Shown: positions 1 to 7,261, counted from the first letter of the stretch. The stretch is DNA of 9,300 bases from Betaproteobacteria bacterium (GCA_009922405.1 RFVZ01000095.1:1-9300); one strand, 5' to 3'. The notes: a model not told the origin generated them from the sequence alone. Program-made: numbers and translations.

Positions 1-870
1 GGCTATCCCCAACAGCCGCTCTCGCATTTTCAGTCGATGGCTTACTGGCATACCGCCGTGCCGAACGGCGGAGAACGCTTTGGATGGCTGGGCCGTGTTG
101 CTGATGCGATCGACCCTCAACTGACGCCGAATTTTCTTGTCAATATCGACGAGCGCCAGTCACTCGCCGTGCAATCGGAGCATCATGTTCCGGTCGTATT
201 TGATGAGCCCGAACGCTTCGCCCGTAAAGGCTTGTTACAGAGCCGTCCGCTGCTTGACAACCCGACTGTCACTGACAGCACCAACGTGTCGGGACAGTAT
301 CTTGACAAAGTCGCGGCCAGCGCACGCGAAGCATCCCAGCTGGTAAGAGCCGCCTGGGACAATTACAAAACTCCCGTCGACTACGGTTTGCGGTCGCTGG
401 ACTTGAACAAGGTCGCGGCAATGATCAACGCCGGCCTTTCGAGCCGGTTGTTCTACGTGTCCTTTCGCCACAACGCCTTCGATACCCATGTGCAGCAGAA
501 CGAGCAGCACGGCCGTTTGCTGTCTTATGCGTCCGATGCGATTGCGGGCTTCATGAAAGACATGGATCGCATCGGGCGCGCCAATGATGTGACCTTGTTA
601 GTTTTTTCCGAATTCGGCCGTCGCGTCGCAGAGAACACAAGCTTGGGCACCGACCATGGAACTGCGAATCACATGTATGTCATCGGCAAACCCGTAAGGG
701 GCGGCCACTACGGCGAACCGCCCTCGCTGACCAATTTGGATGCTGATGGCAACTTGAAATTCACCACCGATTTCAGGCGTGTGTACGCGAGCTTGATCGA
801 AGGCTGGCTGCAGCATGAAAGCAAGGTACTGCTGAGGGGGGACTTCAATGCCTTTCCGCTCTACGGTTAG
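1..870 (+). CDS. DUF1501 family protein, C-terminal part (5' end outside window)
   Basis: The reading frame is open from the left edge, so the methionine codon at position 37 is internal; 289 residues are visible. Family members usually run to roughly 400-480 residues, so about a third is missing. DUF1501 proteins have an alkaline-phosphatase/sulfatase-like fold and often carry a Tat export signal, but their substrates are unknown. The visible motifs fit the family in order: a SHF segment near residues 8-10, AFDTHVQQ near 159-166, SEFGRRVAEN near 203-212, GTDHG near 216-220, GGHYGEPPSL near 234-243 and a DFRRVY/GWL ending. The histidine and aspartate residues of FDTH and GTDHG could bind metal, by analogy with the superfamily. 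The strand is opposite to the paa genes and nothing links it functionally to them. In many genomes DUF1501 genes sit next to a DUF1800 gene, which would lie to the left. The family call is secure; the function is unknown. Confidence 0.9.
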   Translation, partial: GYPQQPLSHFQSMAYWHTAVPNGGERFGWLGRVADAIDPQLTPNFLVNIDERQSLAVQSEHHVPVVFDEPERFARKGLLQSRPLLDNPTVTDSTNVSGQYLDKVAASAREASQLVRAAWDNYKTPVDYGLRSLDLNKVAAMINAGLSSRLFYVSFRHNAFDTHVQQNEQHGRLLSYASDAIAGFMKDMDRIGRANDVTLLVFSEFGRRVAENTSLGTDHGTANHMYVIGKPVRGGHYGEPPSLTNLDADGNLKFTTDFRRVYASLIEGWLQHESKVLLRGDFNAFPLYG

Positions 871-1044
871 ATGTGCCTCGTCACACACGATCTCAGCGCG
901 ATAAAAGTTTCGAGCAGGTTACGCTGCCCGAGGTCAGCATGGTCTTGTGCGAGCTTGCGGTCGCGTCTACCAGTCGATACAAACTGGCCCTTCGCTAAAA
1001 TCGGGAGACGACACGTTTAAGCCTCCAACGGAAGCCCGGATCTC
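871..1044. other. Intergenic region with an imperfect stem-loop
   Basis: This 174-bp stretch follows the DUF1501 stop codon and holds no ORF I can support. At 911-930 there is an inverted repeat: CGAGCAG pairs with CTGCCCG across a 6-nt loop, with one A/C mismatch. No T-run follows, so it is not a standard intrinsic terminator. A second 5-bp inverted repeat, CCAGT with ACTGG, lies at about 970-987. A -10-like TAAAAT sits at 996-1001, 43 bp before the next ATG, but I see no convincing -35 box at the right distance. The region might carry the promoter of the small downstream ORF; this is weak inference. Confidence 0.3.
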
Positions 1045-1350
1045 ATGAAAGCCTTTCTGATTAACCCCGCCAGCCAAAGCGCCACCACTATTCATTTGAG
1101 CTCTGGTCTCGATGAAATCCGCCAACTCAATGCTTTACAGCACTCAATAGACCTAGGTAGCTTTCTAGGTATCTTTGAGCGGAAGGCTTTCGAGGCTGCC
1201 GCACACCATCTCAAGCCGTACTGGATTCGACACTGCCCTCTGACAGGTGCCGCCGCCTCTAGCTTAGCGCCCGACGAAAACTCGCTTTGTATCGGGTCAC
1301 ACGATGATCCCGCTCTCACTCCTGCGATCCGAATTGTCAACTCCGCTTAG
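1045..1350 (+). CDS. Small hypothetical protein, 101 aa (doubtful gene or remnant)
   Basis: The ORF starts with ATG behind a modest GGAAG about 10 nt upstream and ends at TAG 1348-1350. I do not recognise the product. Its first residues, MKAFLINPASQS, faintly resemble the start of small DUF3846-like proteins of betaproteobacteria (typically MKAFLIDP...), but the acidic C-terminal part expected of that family is not seen. The first 16 or so codons look like those of the neighbours. From about residue 31 the codons become atypical (TTA, ATA, CTA, CTA), and a 12-bp in-frame tandem duplication gives LGSF-LGIF at residues 37-44. No signal peptide or membrane segment is evident. The last 14 bp overlap the paaZ 3' end tail to tail. 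It may be a decayed small gene whose true frame was lost after the N-terminus, or not a gene at all. Confidence 0.35.
   Translation: MKAFLINPASQSATTIHLSSGLDEIRQLNALQHSIDLGSFLGIFERKAFEAAAHHLKPYWIRHCPLTGAAASSLAPDENSLCIGSHDDPALTPAIRIVNSA
1153..1176. repeat. 12-bp tandem duplication with overlapping inverted repeat
   Basis: CTAGGTAGCTTT (1153-1164) is followed at once by CTAGGTATCTTT (1165-1176), one mismatch in 12. The unit is in frame with the small ORF. A perfect 6-bp inverted repeat, ACCTAG at 1151-1156 and CTAGGT at 1165-1170, overlaps it with an 8-nt loop. Both copies contain CTAG, a tetranucleotide that is scarce in most bacterial genomes; a third copy lies at 1259-1262. Confidence 0.85.
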
Positions 1351-3376
1351 CGACAAGGGTCAGGATGTCGTAACTCGCCACCAATTCGCCGTGCTGGTTG
1401 CTCACTTCCACATCCCATGCAACCACGCCCTGGCCCACACCTTTTGCGTCTACCTTCTTGCGATCAGTCTTCCGCTTGGCTGTAATTCGCGCTTGAATGG
1501 TGTCGCCAATGCCAACTGGTTTAACAAAGCGCAGCGTGTCTAAGCCGTAGTTGGCGAGCACCGGACCGGGCGCTGGCGATACGAATAAACCAGCGGCCGC
1601 AGAAAGTACAAAGTAGCCGTGCGCAATGCGTTTGCCGAACGGCGAATCCTTGGCGGCGAGTTCGTCAAAGTGCATATAAAAGTAGTCACCCGAGATGCCA
1701 CCAAATGCGACGATATCGGCCTCGCTCACCGTTCGGCGGTGGGTCAAGAGAGAATCTCCAATCTTGAGGTCCTCGAAGTAGCTCCGAAACGGATGCACGG
1801 TAGCTTCGTTGACAGTCGCGCCGCGCACATGCTCCGCGGTGACTGCTGACAACATCGTTGGGGACCCTTGCACCGCTGCACGTTGCAAATAATGCTTAAC
1901 CGCGCGCAGACCCCCGAGTTCCTCGCCACCACCTGCGCGCCCGGGGCCGCCATGCTTGAGCGTGGGAAGCGGTGACCCGTGGCCAGTTGATTCCACCGCT
2001 GATTCACGGTCCAGAATGTGCAGGCGACCATGCCAGGCTGCCATAGCAGGAATGGCTTTGGCCGCCACCGCCACATCGTGAGTGACGAGCGTGGCAACCA
2101 GGCTGCCCTGCCCTCGGGCTGAAAGGGCCAATGCCTGGTCAAAGTCCTCGTAGGCCATCACTGTACTGACAGGACCAAACGCTTCGACGGTGTGTACCGA
2201 GTCGACCACCATCGGTTTGCGACAAACCAGCAATGTCGGTGCACAGAAGGCACCTTGATCGGTTCCTTCGCCAATCCACTCATTTTTTCCGCTGTAGGCC
2301 AGTTCAGCATCCTCACGCAGCATCGCAATCCGTTGGGCCACGTCAATCTGCTGAGCGTGCGAGGCCAGTGGCCCCATGCGAACACGCTCGTCAGCCGGAT
2401 CGCCTACTGCCGTTTTGGCTAGGCGTGCGGCAACTTGCTCAACCACGGCATCCAGAAGGTGGGCTGGCACGATTGCACGCCGTATTGCAGTGCACTTCTG
2501 CCCAGCCTTGATGGTCATCTCACGCGACACTTCCTTGACGAATAGTCCGAACTCTTCGTCATCAGGACTCACGTCCGGCCCAAGGATGGCGCAGTTCAGA
2601 GAGTCGGCCTCAGCATTGAACGGAACAGAATGGGCAACCAAATTAGGGTGCACTCGCAAGCGCGCAGCGGTATCGGCCGAACCAGTGAAAGTGACTACGT
2701 CGGCACCGTTCAGACGATCCAGCAAATCACCGATGCCACCAATCACCAACTGCAAGCTGCCATCGGGCAGGATGCCCGATTGCTCGATCAACCGCATTGC
2801 CGCCTCGGTAAGGTAGCTGGTAGCACTTGCTGGTTTACCAATGCACGGCATACCTGCCAGGAAACTGGGGGCAAATTTTTCTAACAGACCCCACACAGGA
2901 AAGTTAAAGGCATTGATATGAACCGCAAGGCCGCCACGGGGAACCAACACGTGAGTACCGGAGAAGCCCCCCTTCTTGCCCAGGGAAAATGCTGGCCCTT
3001 CGTGCACCAGATTGCCCGAAGGCAATTCGTTGCTGCCAATGCTGGAATAGGCGAACAAGGTTCCGGCGCCGCCTTCGATATCGATCCAGCTGTCCAACTT
3101 GGTGGCACCGGTATGGGCTGACACCGCATACAACTGATCCTTGTGATCCATCAGGTACTTGGCCAAGGCCTTGAGCCGCTGGGCTCGTTCCTGAAAATCC
3201 ATTGCCATCAAGGCAGGCAGACCTTTACGCCGGGCATGGTCCACAGCTTCGCCAAAATCAAGCGCCTCGCGATGGGTATGTGCAATCGTCGATCCGTTAA
3301 CGGCGCTGCGCAGCGCACTCGCCGCCTGCGAGCCGTGCCAACGGCCACCGATATAACTCTGAAGAATCTGGGACAT
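1337..3376 (-). CDS. paaZ: PaaZ, bifunctional oxepin-CoA hydrolase / 3-oxo-5,6-dehydrosuberyl-CoA semialdehyde dehydrogenase
   Basis: PaaZ hydrolyses oxepin-CoA, opening the ring, and then oxidises the reactive aldehyde with NADP+ to 3-oxo-5,6-dehydrosuberyl-CoA in the cytoplasm. At 679 residues it nearly equals E. coli PaaZ (681). The aldehyde dehydrogenase domain covers about residues 1-510, with NAFNFP at 155-160, FTGS near 230-233, general base Glu256 in FNAEAD and nucleophile Cys295 in GQKC, the same numbers as recalled for E. coli. The MaoC-like (R)-hydratase domain covers about 525-679, with Asp564 and His569 in the D-x4-H motif, then HGYFVLSAAAGLF. Both active sites therefore look intact. 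The start ATG has only a short GGA 6 nt upstream as a ribosome site. The gene lies 24 bp after paaE, is the last paa gene visible, and its 3' end overlaps the convergent small ORF by 14 bp. Confidence 0.97.
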   Translation of the reverse strand: MSQILQSYIGGRWHGSQAASALRSAVNGSTIAHTHREALDFGEAVDHARRKGLPALMAMDFQERAQRLKALAKYLMDHKDQLYAVSAHTGATKLDSWIDIEGGAGTLFAYSSIGSNELPSGNLVHEGPAFSLGKKGGFSGTHVLVPRGGLAVHINAFNFPVWGLLEKFAPSFLAGMPCIGKPASATSYLTEAAMRLIEQSGILPDGSLQLVIGGIGDLLDRLNGADVVTFTGSADTAARLRVHPNLVAHSVPFNAEADSLNCAILGPDVSPDDEEFGLFVKEVSREMTIKAGQKCTAIRRAIVPAHLLDAVVEQVAARLAKTAVGDPADERVRMGPLASHAQQIDVAQRIAMLREDAELAYSGKNEWIGEGTDQGAFCAPTLLVCRKPMVVDSVHTVEAFGPVSTVMAYEDFDQALALSARGQGSLVATLVTHDVAVAAKAIPAMAAWHGRLHILDRESAVESTGHGSPLPTLKHGGPGRAGGGEELGGLRAVKHYLQRAAVQGSPTMLSAVTAEHVRGATVNEATVHPFRSYFEDLKIGDSLLTHRRTVSEADIVAFGGISGDYFYMHFDELAAKDSPFGKRIAHGYFVLSAAAGLFVSPAPGPVLANYGLDTLRFVKPVGIGDTIQARITAKRKTDRKKVDAKGVGQGVVAWDVEVSNQHGELVASYDILTLVAKRS

Positions 3377-3385
3377 GATGAATCC

Positions 3386-3420
3386 AAAAAAGAGAAATGC
3401 TCAGCGCTCGTCGAAGCTGA
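3386..3420 (-). other. Weak hairpin plus T-run at the paaE-paaZ junction
   Basis: On the minus strand the last codons of paaE form a perfect 5-bp inverted repeat, TCAGC and GCTGA, with a 10-nt loop (plus-strand 3401-3420). A run of six T (plus-strand A at 3386-3391) follows 9 nt later. The stem is short and the T-run is too far away for a good intrinsic terminator, so at most it could reduce readthrough into paaZ. It may be chance. Confidence 0.2.
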
Positions 3421-4543
3421 TGGTGACCGACTCGGAAGTTGGGCGCGACTGACAGCTCAGAACAAAGCCCTTTTCGGTCTCAAAGGACTCAAGGCCGAAG
3501 TTCTTGTCCATCGCAACACTGCCGGCCATTACCTTGCAGCGGCAGGTGGCACAGACGCCCCCCTTGCACGAAAATGGCAAGTCCAGACCGGCTGCCATGG
3601 CAACGTCCAGAACATGTTCATCTGGATTCATCCGGAGCGCATGGGCTTTGCCGTCCAGAACCACGGTGAGCGAGACTTGTCCACCGACCGGCAGCTTCAG
3701 ATTGGCAACAACCGCCTGGCGCGCCTCGGGGCTGAGTTTCTCTAGCAAAGGTGAGGTAAAGCGCTCGGTATGAATTTGCCGTTCGGGCACGCCCGCATCG
3801 AGCAGGGCCTTTTGCGTGACCTCAAGCATGGCCTCAGGGCCACAAATAAAAACTTCGTCCATGCAAGCCACGGGCAGCAGTGTGTCGATGATGTTACGCA
3901 CCTTGGCTGCATCGATGCGCCCTTGCAACAGGTCTACCTCTTGTGCCTGGCGGGAGAGGACATGGATCAGCGTTAGACGGTCCGCATAGCGATCTTTAAG
4001 GTCTTGAAGCGCCTCATTGAACATCACTGAATTCATGCTACGGTTGCCATAGACCAGCGTGAACTTGGACTCGGGCTGGTCTTCGAGCGTGCTCGCCATG
4101 ATCGACAATATCGGCGTAATGCCGGAGCCCGCCGCAAATGCCACTCGATGAATGGCACGCGCTCGCTTGGAAACGAAGCGGCCCTCAGGCGGCATCACCG
4201 AGAGGGTGTCACCCGGCTTAAGCTCTTTGGCGGCCCAGTTTGAAAACACTCCCCCTTCCATCGGGCGAATGCCAACCACGAGTTCTCTTCGTCGTTTGAA
4301 GTGGCTGTGGGTTGAGCAGATCGAATAGCTACGTCGCACGTCTGCCCCGTTGATCTGCTGACGTAAGGTCAGGTACTGGCCCGGTTGGAAGTCAAAGCGC
4401 TCCAGCAACTCGTCGGGCACGCTCAAGGTGATCGCAACCGAGCCAGCCGCCTCGGCGCTGATCCGGGCAACACTCAGATTGTGGAAACGGACGGGCACAG
4501 TCATGGTGGGTGGGGTCGGATTAATAGGGTTTGAAGTAGTCAA
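3401..4543 (-). CDS. paaE: PaaE, phenylacetyl-CoA epoxidase reductase subunit
   Basis: PaaE passes electrons from NAD(P)H through FAD and a [2Fe-2S] cluster to the diiron centre of PaaA. Domains read in order from a 380-residue translation: an FAD-binding barrel with RSYS at 71-74; an NAD(P)-binding domain with AGSGITP at 138-144, VYGNRS at 164-169 and CGPEAM at 234-239; and a plant-type ferredoxin domain with cysteines 326, 331, 334 (CKGGVCATC) and 364. The start is uncertain. ATG at 4543 overlaps the paaD end by 23 bp and has a faint GAG upstream. Met14 (ATG at 4502-4504) gives 367 residues, nearer the 356 of E. coli, and homology to E. coli PaaE begins just after it at FHNLSV. Neither start has a strong ribosome site; translation may be coupled to paaD. 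Confidence 0.96.
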   Translation of the reverse strand: MTTSNPINPTPPTMTVPVRFHNLSVARISAEAAGSVAITLSVPDELLERFDFQPGQYLTLRQQINGADVRRSYSICSTHSHFKRRRELVVGIRPMEGGVFSNWAAKELKPGDTLSVMPPEGRFVSKRARAIHRVAFAAGSGITPILSIMASTLEDQPESKFTLVYGNRSMNSVMFNEALQDLKDRYADRLTLIHVLSRQAQEVDLLQGRIDAAKVRNIIDTLLPVACMDEVFICGPEAMLEVTQKALLDAGVPERQIHTERFTSPLLEKLSPEARQAVVANLKLPVGGQVSLTVVLDGKAHALRMNPDEHVLDVAMAAGLDLPFSCKGGVCATCRCKVMAGSVAMDKNFGLESFETEKGFVLSCQSRPTSESVTISFDER

Positions 4544-5111
4544 ACGGCTCCATGCAACTCAGGCATCTGTAAAGTGCCTTGCATGCGGTGGAGCCGAAAT
4601 GTGAAATTTCGGTGGTGTTTTCTGAATTGCACTGCGGGCACGGCACGCTGTCCGCTTGTCCCAAACCTTTGCGGGCGGCAAAGGCAATTACCCGCTCACT
4701 TCCTGCCGCTGTGCAGGCGTTCTTGACGGGTGGAGCTATGCCGTATGCCCTCAACTTTTTGCGCCCTTCAGGCGTCATCCAGTCAGTGGACCATGCGGGC
4801 GCTAGTTGCGTGATCACTCGCGCGGCGACGCCGGCGCGGGCGAGTGCCTCGGTCACGTCGTCTTCCATCTGCCCCATAGCTGGACAGCCACTGTAGGTGG
4901 GTGTAATCACCACCTCCAGGCCCTGCAAGCCCTGCCGTACTGCGCGCAAAATGCCCATTTCTCGCAGGTTCACCACCGGGATTTCAGGATCGGTCACCGT
5001 CTCCAGCAACTCCCAGATGGCGTGGTGTTCCTGGGACGTCTCGCTTTGCGCCAACGGGCCGACTGGCAACACGGGCAGCGAAGCCTCCTGCAGGCTGGAT
5101 GGGGACTTCAT
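4521..5111 (-). CDS. paaD: PaaD, MIP18-family (DUF59) assembly factor of phenylacetyl-CoA epoxidase
   Basis: PaaD is needed for an active PaaABCE epoxidase in vivo and is thought to help mature its iron or iron-sulfur centres rather than take part in catalysis. The DUF59/MIP18 domain spans about residues 30-120, with VTDPEIPVVNLREMG at 39-53 and the cysteine-containing PTYSGCPAM at 71-79. The C-terminal part has a likely zinc or iron-sulfur site: CPQC (158, 161), Cys177 in GSTACKALYRC, and CLSC (183, 186), ending in FDYFKPY, typical of PaaD. At 196 residues it is about 30 longer than E. coli PaaD (165); the extra length is an N-terminal tail and a longer linker before CPQC. Its ATG lies 11 bp after the paaC stop, behind a TAGGA that overlaps that stop, so coupling to paaC is likely. 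Confidence 0.95.
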   Translation of the reverse strand: MKSPSSLQEASLPVLPVGPLAQSETSQEHHAIWELLETVTDPEIPVVNLREMGILRAVRQGLQGLEVVITPTYSGCPAMGQMEDDVTEALARAGVAARVITQLAPAWSTDWMTPEGRKKLRAYGIAPPVKNACTAAGSERVIAFAARKGLGQADSVPCPQCNSENTTEISHFGSTACKALYRCLSCMEPFDYFKPY

Positions 5112-5122
5112 GGTCGTCGGTC

Positions 5123-5908
5123 CTACCAGACCGCCTCGGGATGCGAACGGGCCAGGCTTTGCATTTCCGCCAGCACAAAGCCCAAATGTTCGGAGTGAAC
5201 TCCGTGTTTCCCGGTGGTAACAAAACCAGTGCTGGATGAGACTTTAAGCGTAGCGGCCTGCAAGGTGTCACTAACCAGAGCCTCCCACTCGGGCCTGAAA
5301 ACCCTCACATCGACACCGGCACCGGTTTTTACCGCAGCGGCTTCCATGTCACTCGCTGTCCAAAATTCCTGAGTAAAGGGCATGAGGTAGTCGAACGCAG
5401 CTTGTATACGGCGGTGTGATTCATCGGTGCCGTCTCCCAAACGCAGGACCCAGTCGTGGGCGTGGCGCAGGTGATACTGGGATTCCTTAAGCGACTTGGA
5501 CGCAATCGCAGCGAGGTGCGTGTCAGTTGATGCGGCCAGTGCCGCCCAGACCTGCACCATCAATCCGCTGTAAAGGAAATTACGCGCAATCGTGACCGCA
5601 TAGTCGCGATCACCGCGCGCTGTCGGCAGAATAGCCGTGCTGTGCGGCAGTTCCAGCAACGTATAGTTTTTGAAGTCCGGCACGTCGCGAAAATAGGCCA
5701 GCAGATCTTCGCTTGTCTTGCCGTCCTTTCGCACAGCAGCCACATGCTGGTAGAGCATACGGGCCTGACCGATCAAATCCAGACTGTTGTTGGCCAATGC
5801 CAAGTCTTCTTCGAGGATGGGTCCGTGGCCGCACCATTCTGCGTTGCGCTGCCCCAGGATCAGGGCGTTGTCTGCCAGGTGCAGCAAATAGTCTTGATAG
5901 GAGGCCAT
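5123..5908 (-). CDS. paaC: PaaC, structural subunit of phenylacetyl-CoA 1,2-epoxidase
   Basis: PaaC is the non-catalytic ferritin-like partner that forms the stable heterodimer core with PaaA. The product has 261 residues (E. coli PaaC 248) and is mostly helical. Family stretches include AEWCGHGP at 23-30 followed by LEEDLALANNSLDLIGQAR at 32-50, ESQYHLRH at 142-149, LRLGDGTDES at 155-164, and the C-terminal TGKHGVHSEHLGFVLAEMQ at 232-250. It lacks the full set of diiron ligands seen in PaaA, as expected. The start codon overlaps the paaB stop by one nucleotide (TAATG), which supports this start and suggests termination-reinitiation that keeps the subunits in balance. Confidence 0.97.
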   Translation of the reverse strand: MASYQDYLLHLADNALILGQRNAEWCGHGPILEEDLALANNSLDLIGQARMLYQHVAAVRKDGKTSEDLLAYFRDVPDFKNYTLLELPHSTAILPTARGDRDYAVTIARNFLYSGLMVQVWAALAASTDTHLAAIASKSLKESQYHLRHAHDWVLRLGDGTDESHRRIQAAFDYLMPFTQEFWTASDMEAAAVKTGAGVDVRVFRPEWEALVSDTLQAATLKVSSSTGFVTTGKHGVHSEHLGFVLAEMQSLARSHPEAVW

Positions 5909-6204
5909 TACATGTGTCCCACTTCTTCAGGAATGTCGTAAAAAGTGGGATGGCGGTAAATTTTGTCCGCCGCGGGCTCGAAGAGCGAATCCTTGTCTTC
6001 CGGTGCGCTGGCCGTGATCGACTTGGAGGGCAGCACCCAAATGCTCACACCTTCCTGGCGACGCGTATAGACGTCCCGAGCCATCTGCAGGGCGTGCTGC
6101 GCGTCGGAAGCGTGAAGACTGCCGCAGTGCTTGTGCTCCAGGCCCTGCTTGCTACGAACAAAGACTTCCCAAAGGGGCCAGTCTTTCAGTGCGGTTGTGC
6201 TCAT
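5908..6204 (-). CDS. paaB: PaaB, small subunit of phenylacetyl-CoA 1,2-epoxidase
   Basis: PaaB bridges PaaAC heterodimers and is required for epoxidase activity. The chosen start gives 98 residues (E. coli PaaB 95). It contains WPLWEVFVRSKQGLEHKHCG at 9-28, the hallmark start of the family, then YTRRQEGVSIWVLPS at 46-60 and the tail RHPTFYDIPEEVGHM. A start further upstream at 6270 is possible in this frame but would add 22 residues of low-complexity sequence (SSSS, PTP) lying entirely within paaA. The ATG at 6204 forms an ATGA overlap with the paaA stop, which is the expected arrangement. No separate ribosome site is obvious, so translation probably depends on coupling to paaA. Confidence 0.96.
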   Translation of the reverse strand: MSTTALKDWPLWEVFVRSKQGLEHKHCGSLHASDAQHALQMARDVYTRRQEGVSIWVLPSKSITASAPEDKDSLFEPAADKIYRHPTFYDIPEEVGHM

Positions 6205-7214
6205 GCTGCTGCTTGATGCGTTTGGGGTTGGTGTTTCAGGGCGTACGCCAGCGCCGCTTCGCGTACCCATTGGCCGTCGTTGTGCGCTTTAACGCGGGTC
6301 GCCAAACGCTCTTTGTTGCATGGACCGTGGCCGTTGACCGTGTTCCAGAACTCATCCCAGTCAATCTGGCCGTAGTCATAGTGCTGACGTTCTTCATTCC
6401 ACTTCAGGTCCGGATCCGGCAAGGTCACGCCCAGGACGCGCGCTTGCGGCACCGTGGCATCAACGAACTTCTGGCGCAGATCATCATTGCTAATGCGCTT
6501 GATGCCCCAGCGCATCGCCTGTTCGCTGTGCTGGCTATTCGCATCGGGCGGACCGAACATCGCCAAGCACTTCCACCAGAAGCGGTTGACCGCGTCTTGC
6601 ACCATCGCGCGCTGCTCTGCAGTGCCCTGCATCATCACCAGAAGCGCCTCATAGCCTTGGCGCTGGTGGAAGGACTCTTCCTTACAAACTCGAATCATGG
6701 CTCGCGCATACGGCCCATAAGAGCATCTGCACAGTGGGATCTGATTCATGATCGCCGCGCCATCCACGAGCCAGCCAACTACGCCCACATCGGCCCAGGT
6801 GAGTGTGGGGTAGTTGAAAATGGAACTGTACTTGGCTTTGCCACTGTGAAGGTCGGCCAACATCTGGTCGCGCCCCTGCCCCAGGGTTTCTGCAGCGCTG
6901 TACAAGTAAAGCCCATGGCCACCCTCGTCCTGAACTTTCGCAATCAGAATGGCCTTTCGCTTCAAGCTGGGAGCCCGGCTGATCCAATTGCCCTCGGGCA
7001 GCATGCCAACGATTTCGCTGTGAGCATGCTGGCTGATTTGGCGAATGAGCGTCTTTCGGTAGGCCTCGGGCATCCAGTCTTGCGGCTCAATCTTGCCGTC
7101 GGCGTCGATACGCGCATCGAAGCGTCGCTGCAGTTCCGCGTTCTCCCGAGAAATCGTCTGAAGAGCGGGTTTTTCGCCCTGTTTTTCCTGCACGTTCAAT
7201 GATTGGGTGTACAT
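6201..7214 (-). CDS. paaA: PaaA, catalytic diiron subunit of phenylacetyl-CoA 1,2-epoxidase
   Basis: PaaA uses O2 to epoxidise the ring of phenylacetyl-CoA, the step that breaks its aromaticity. It has 337 residues, against just over 300 in E. coli; the surplus is about 25 residues at the N-terminus. The expected diiron ligands are all present with a constant shift of 25 from the E. coli numbering as I recall it: Glu67 in SEIVG, Glu97 and His100 in QDEGGH, Asp151 in VDGAA, and Glu180 and His183 in KEESFH. Other conserved runs are YSSIFNYPTLTWADVG at 129-144, RFWWKCLAMFGPPD at 211-224 and the TVPQARVLGVTLPDPDL block near 254-270. The start ATG is backed by a strong AAGGAG 9 nt upstream, unlike the downstream genes, making it the main translation entry point of the paaABCDE block. 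Confidence 0.98.
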   Translation of the reverse strand: MYTQSLNVQEKQGEKPALQTISRENAELQRRFDARIDADGKIEPQDWMPEAYRKTLIRQISQHAHSEIVGMLPEGNWISRAPSLKRKAILIAKVQDEGGHGLYLYSAAETLGQGRDQMLADLHSGKAKYSSIFNYPTLTWADVGVVGWLVDGAAIMNQIPLCRCSYGPYARAMIRVCKEESFHQRQGYEALLVMMQGTAEQRAMVQDAVNRFWWKCLAMFGPPDANSQHSEQAMRWGIKRISNDDLRQKFVDATVPQARVLGVTLPDPDLKWNEERQHYDYGQIDWDEFWNTVNGHGPCNKERLATRVKAHNDGQWVREAALAYALKHQPQTHQAAA

Positions 7215-7223
7215 CTGCGCTCA

Positions 7224-7229
7224 CTCCTT
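7224..7229 (-). promoter_or_regulatory. Ribosome binding site of paaA
   Basis: AAGGAG on the minus strand lies 9 nt before the paaA ATG. It is the strongest Shine-Dalgarno match among the paa genes here and fixes the start. The following ORFs overlap or nearly abut and have weak sites. Confidence 0.85.
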
Positions 7230-7230
7230 G

Positions 7231-7241
7231 GTTCTCATGAG
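7231..7241 (-). repeat. Short palindrome in the paaA leader, shared with the gap upstream of the binding-protein gene
   Basis: CTCATGAG at 7234-7241 is a perfect 8-bp palindrome just upstream of the paaA ribosome site. The 10-mer TCATGAGAAC (minus strand, 7231-7240) recurs exactly on the plus strand at 8463-8472, in the gap between paaK and the binding-protein gene. It may be an operator or chance. Confidence 0.3.
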
Positions 7242-7261
7242 GTCAAGACTTAATCCAGGGT

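Noticed and set aside
37..39. ATG at 37 as the start of the DUF1501 gene
   Set aside because: The frame is open upstream to the edge and reads family-like residues (SHF) before it, so this codon is internal.
911..930. Intrinsic terminator after the DUF1501 gene
   Set aside because: The stem contains a mismatch and no T-run follows; it is recorded only as an imperfect stem-loop.
3143..3745. A 200-codon plus-strand ORF across the paaE-paaZ junction
   Set aside because: It is antisense to two well-supported genes and shows no recognisable domain or good ribosome site.
6205..6270. An N-terminal extension of PaaB by 22 residues
   Set aside because: It lies wholly inside paaA, is low-complexity, and would destroy the usual ATGA coupling; family length favours the 98-residue form.
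6189..7202. A 337-codon plus-strand ORF covering nearly the whole of paaA
   Set aside because: It is antisense to a certain gene of the same length, has no family resemblance, and is explained by the codon bias of paaA keeping that frame free of stops.
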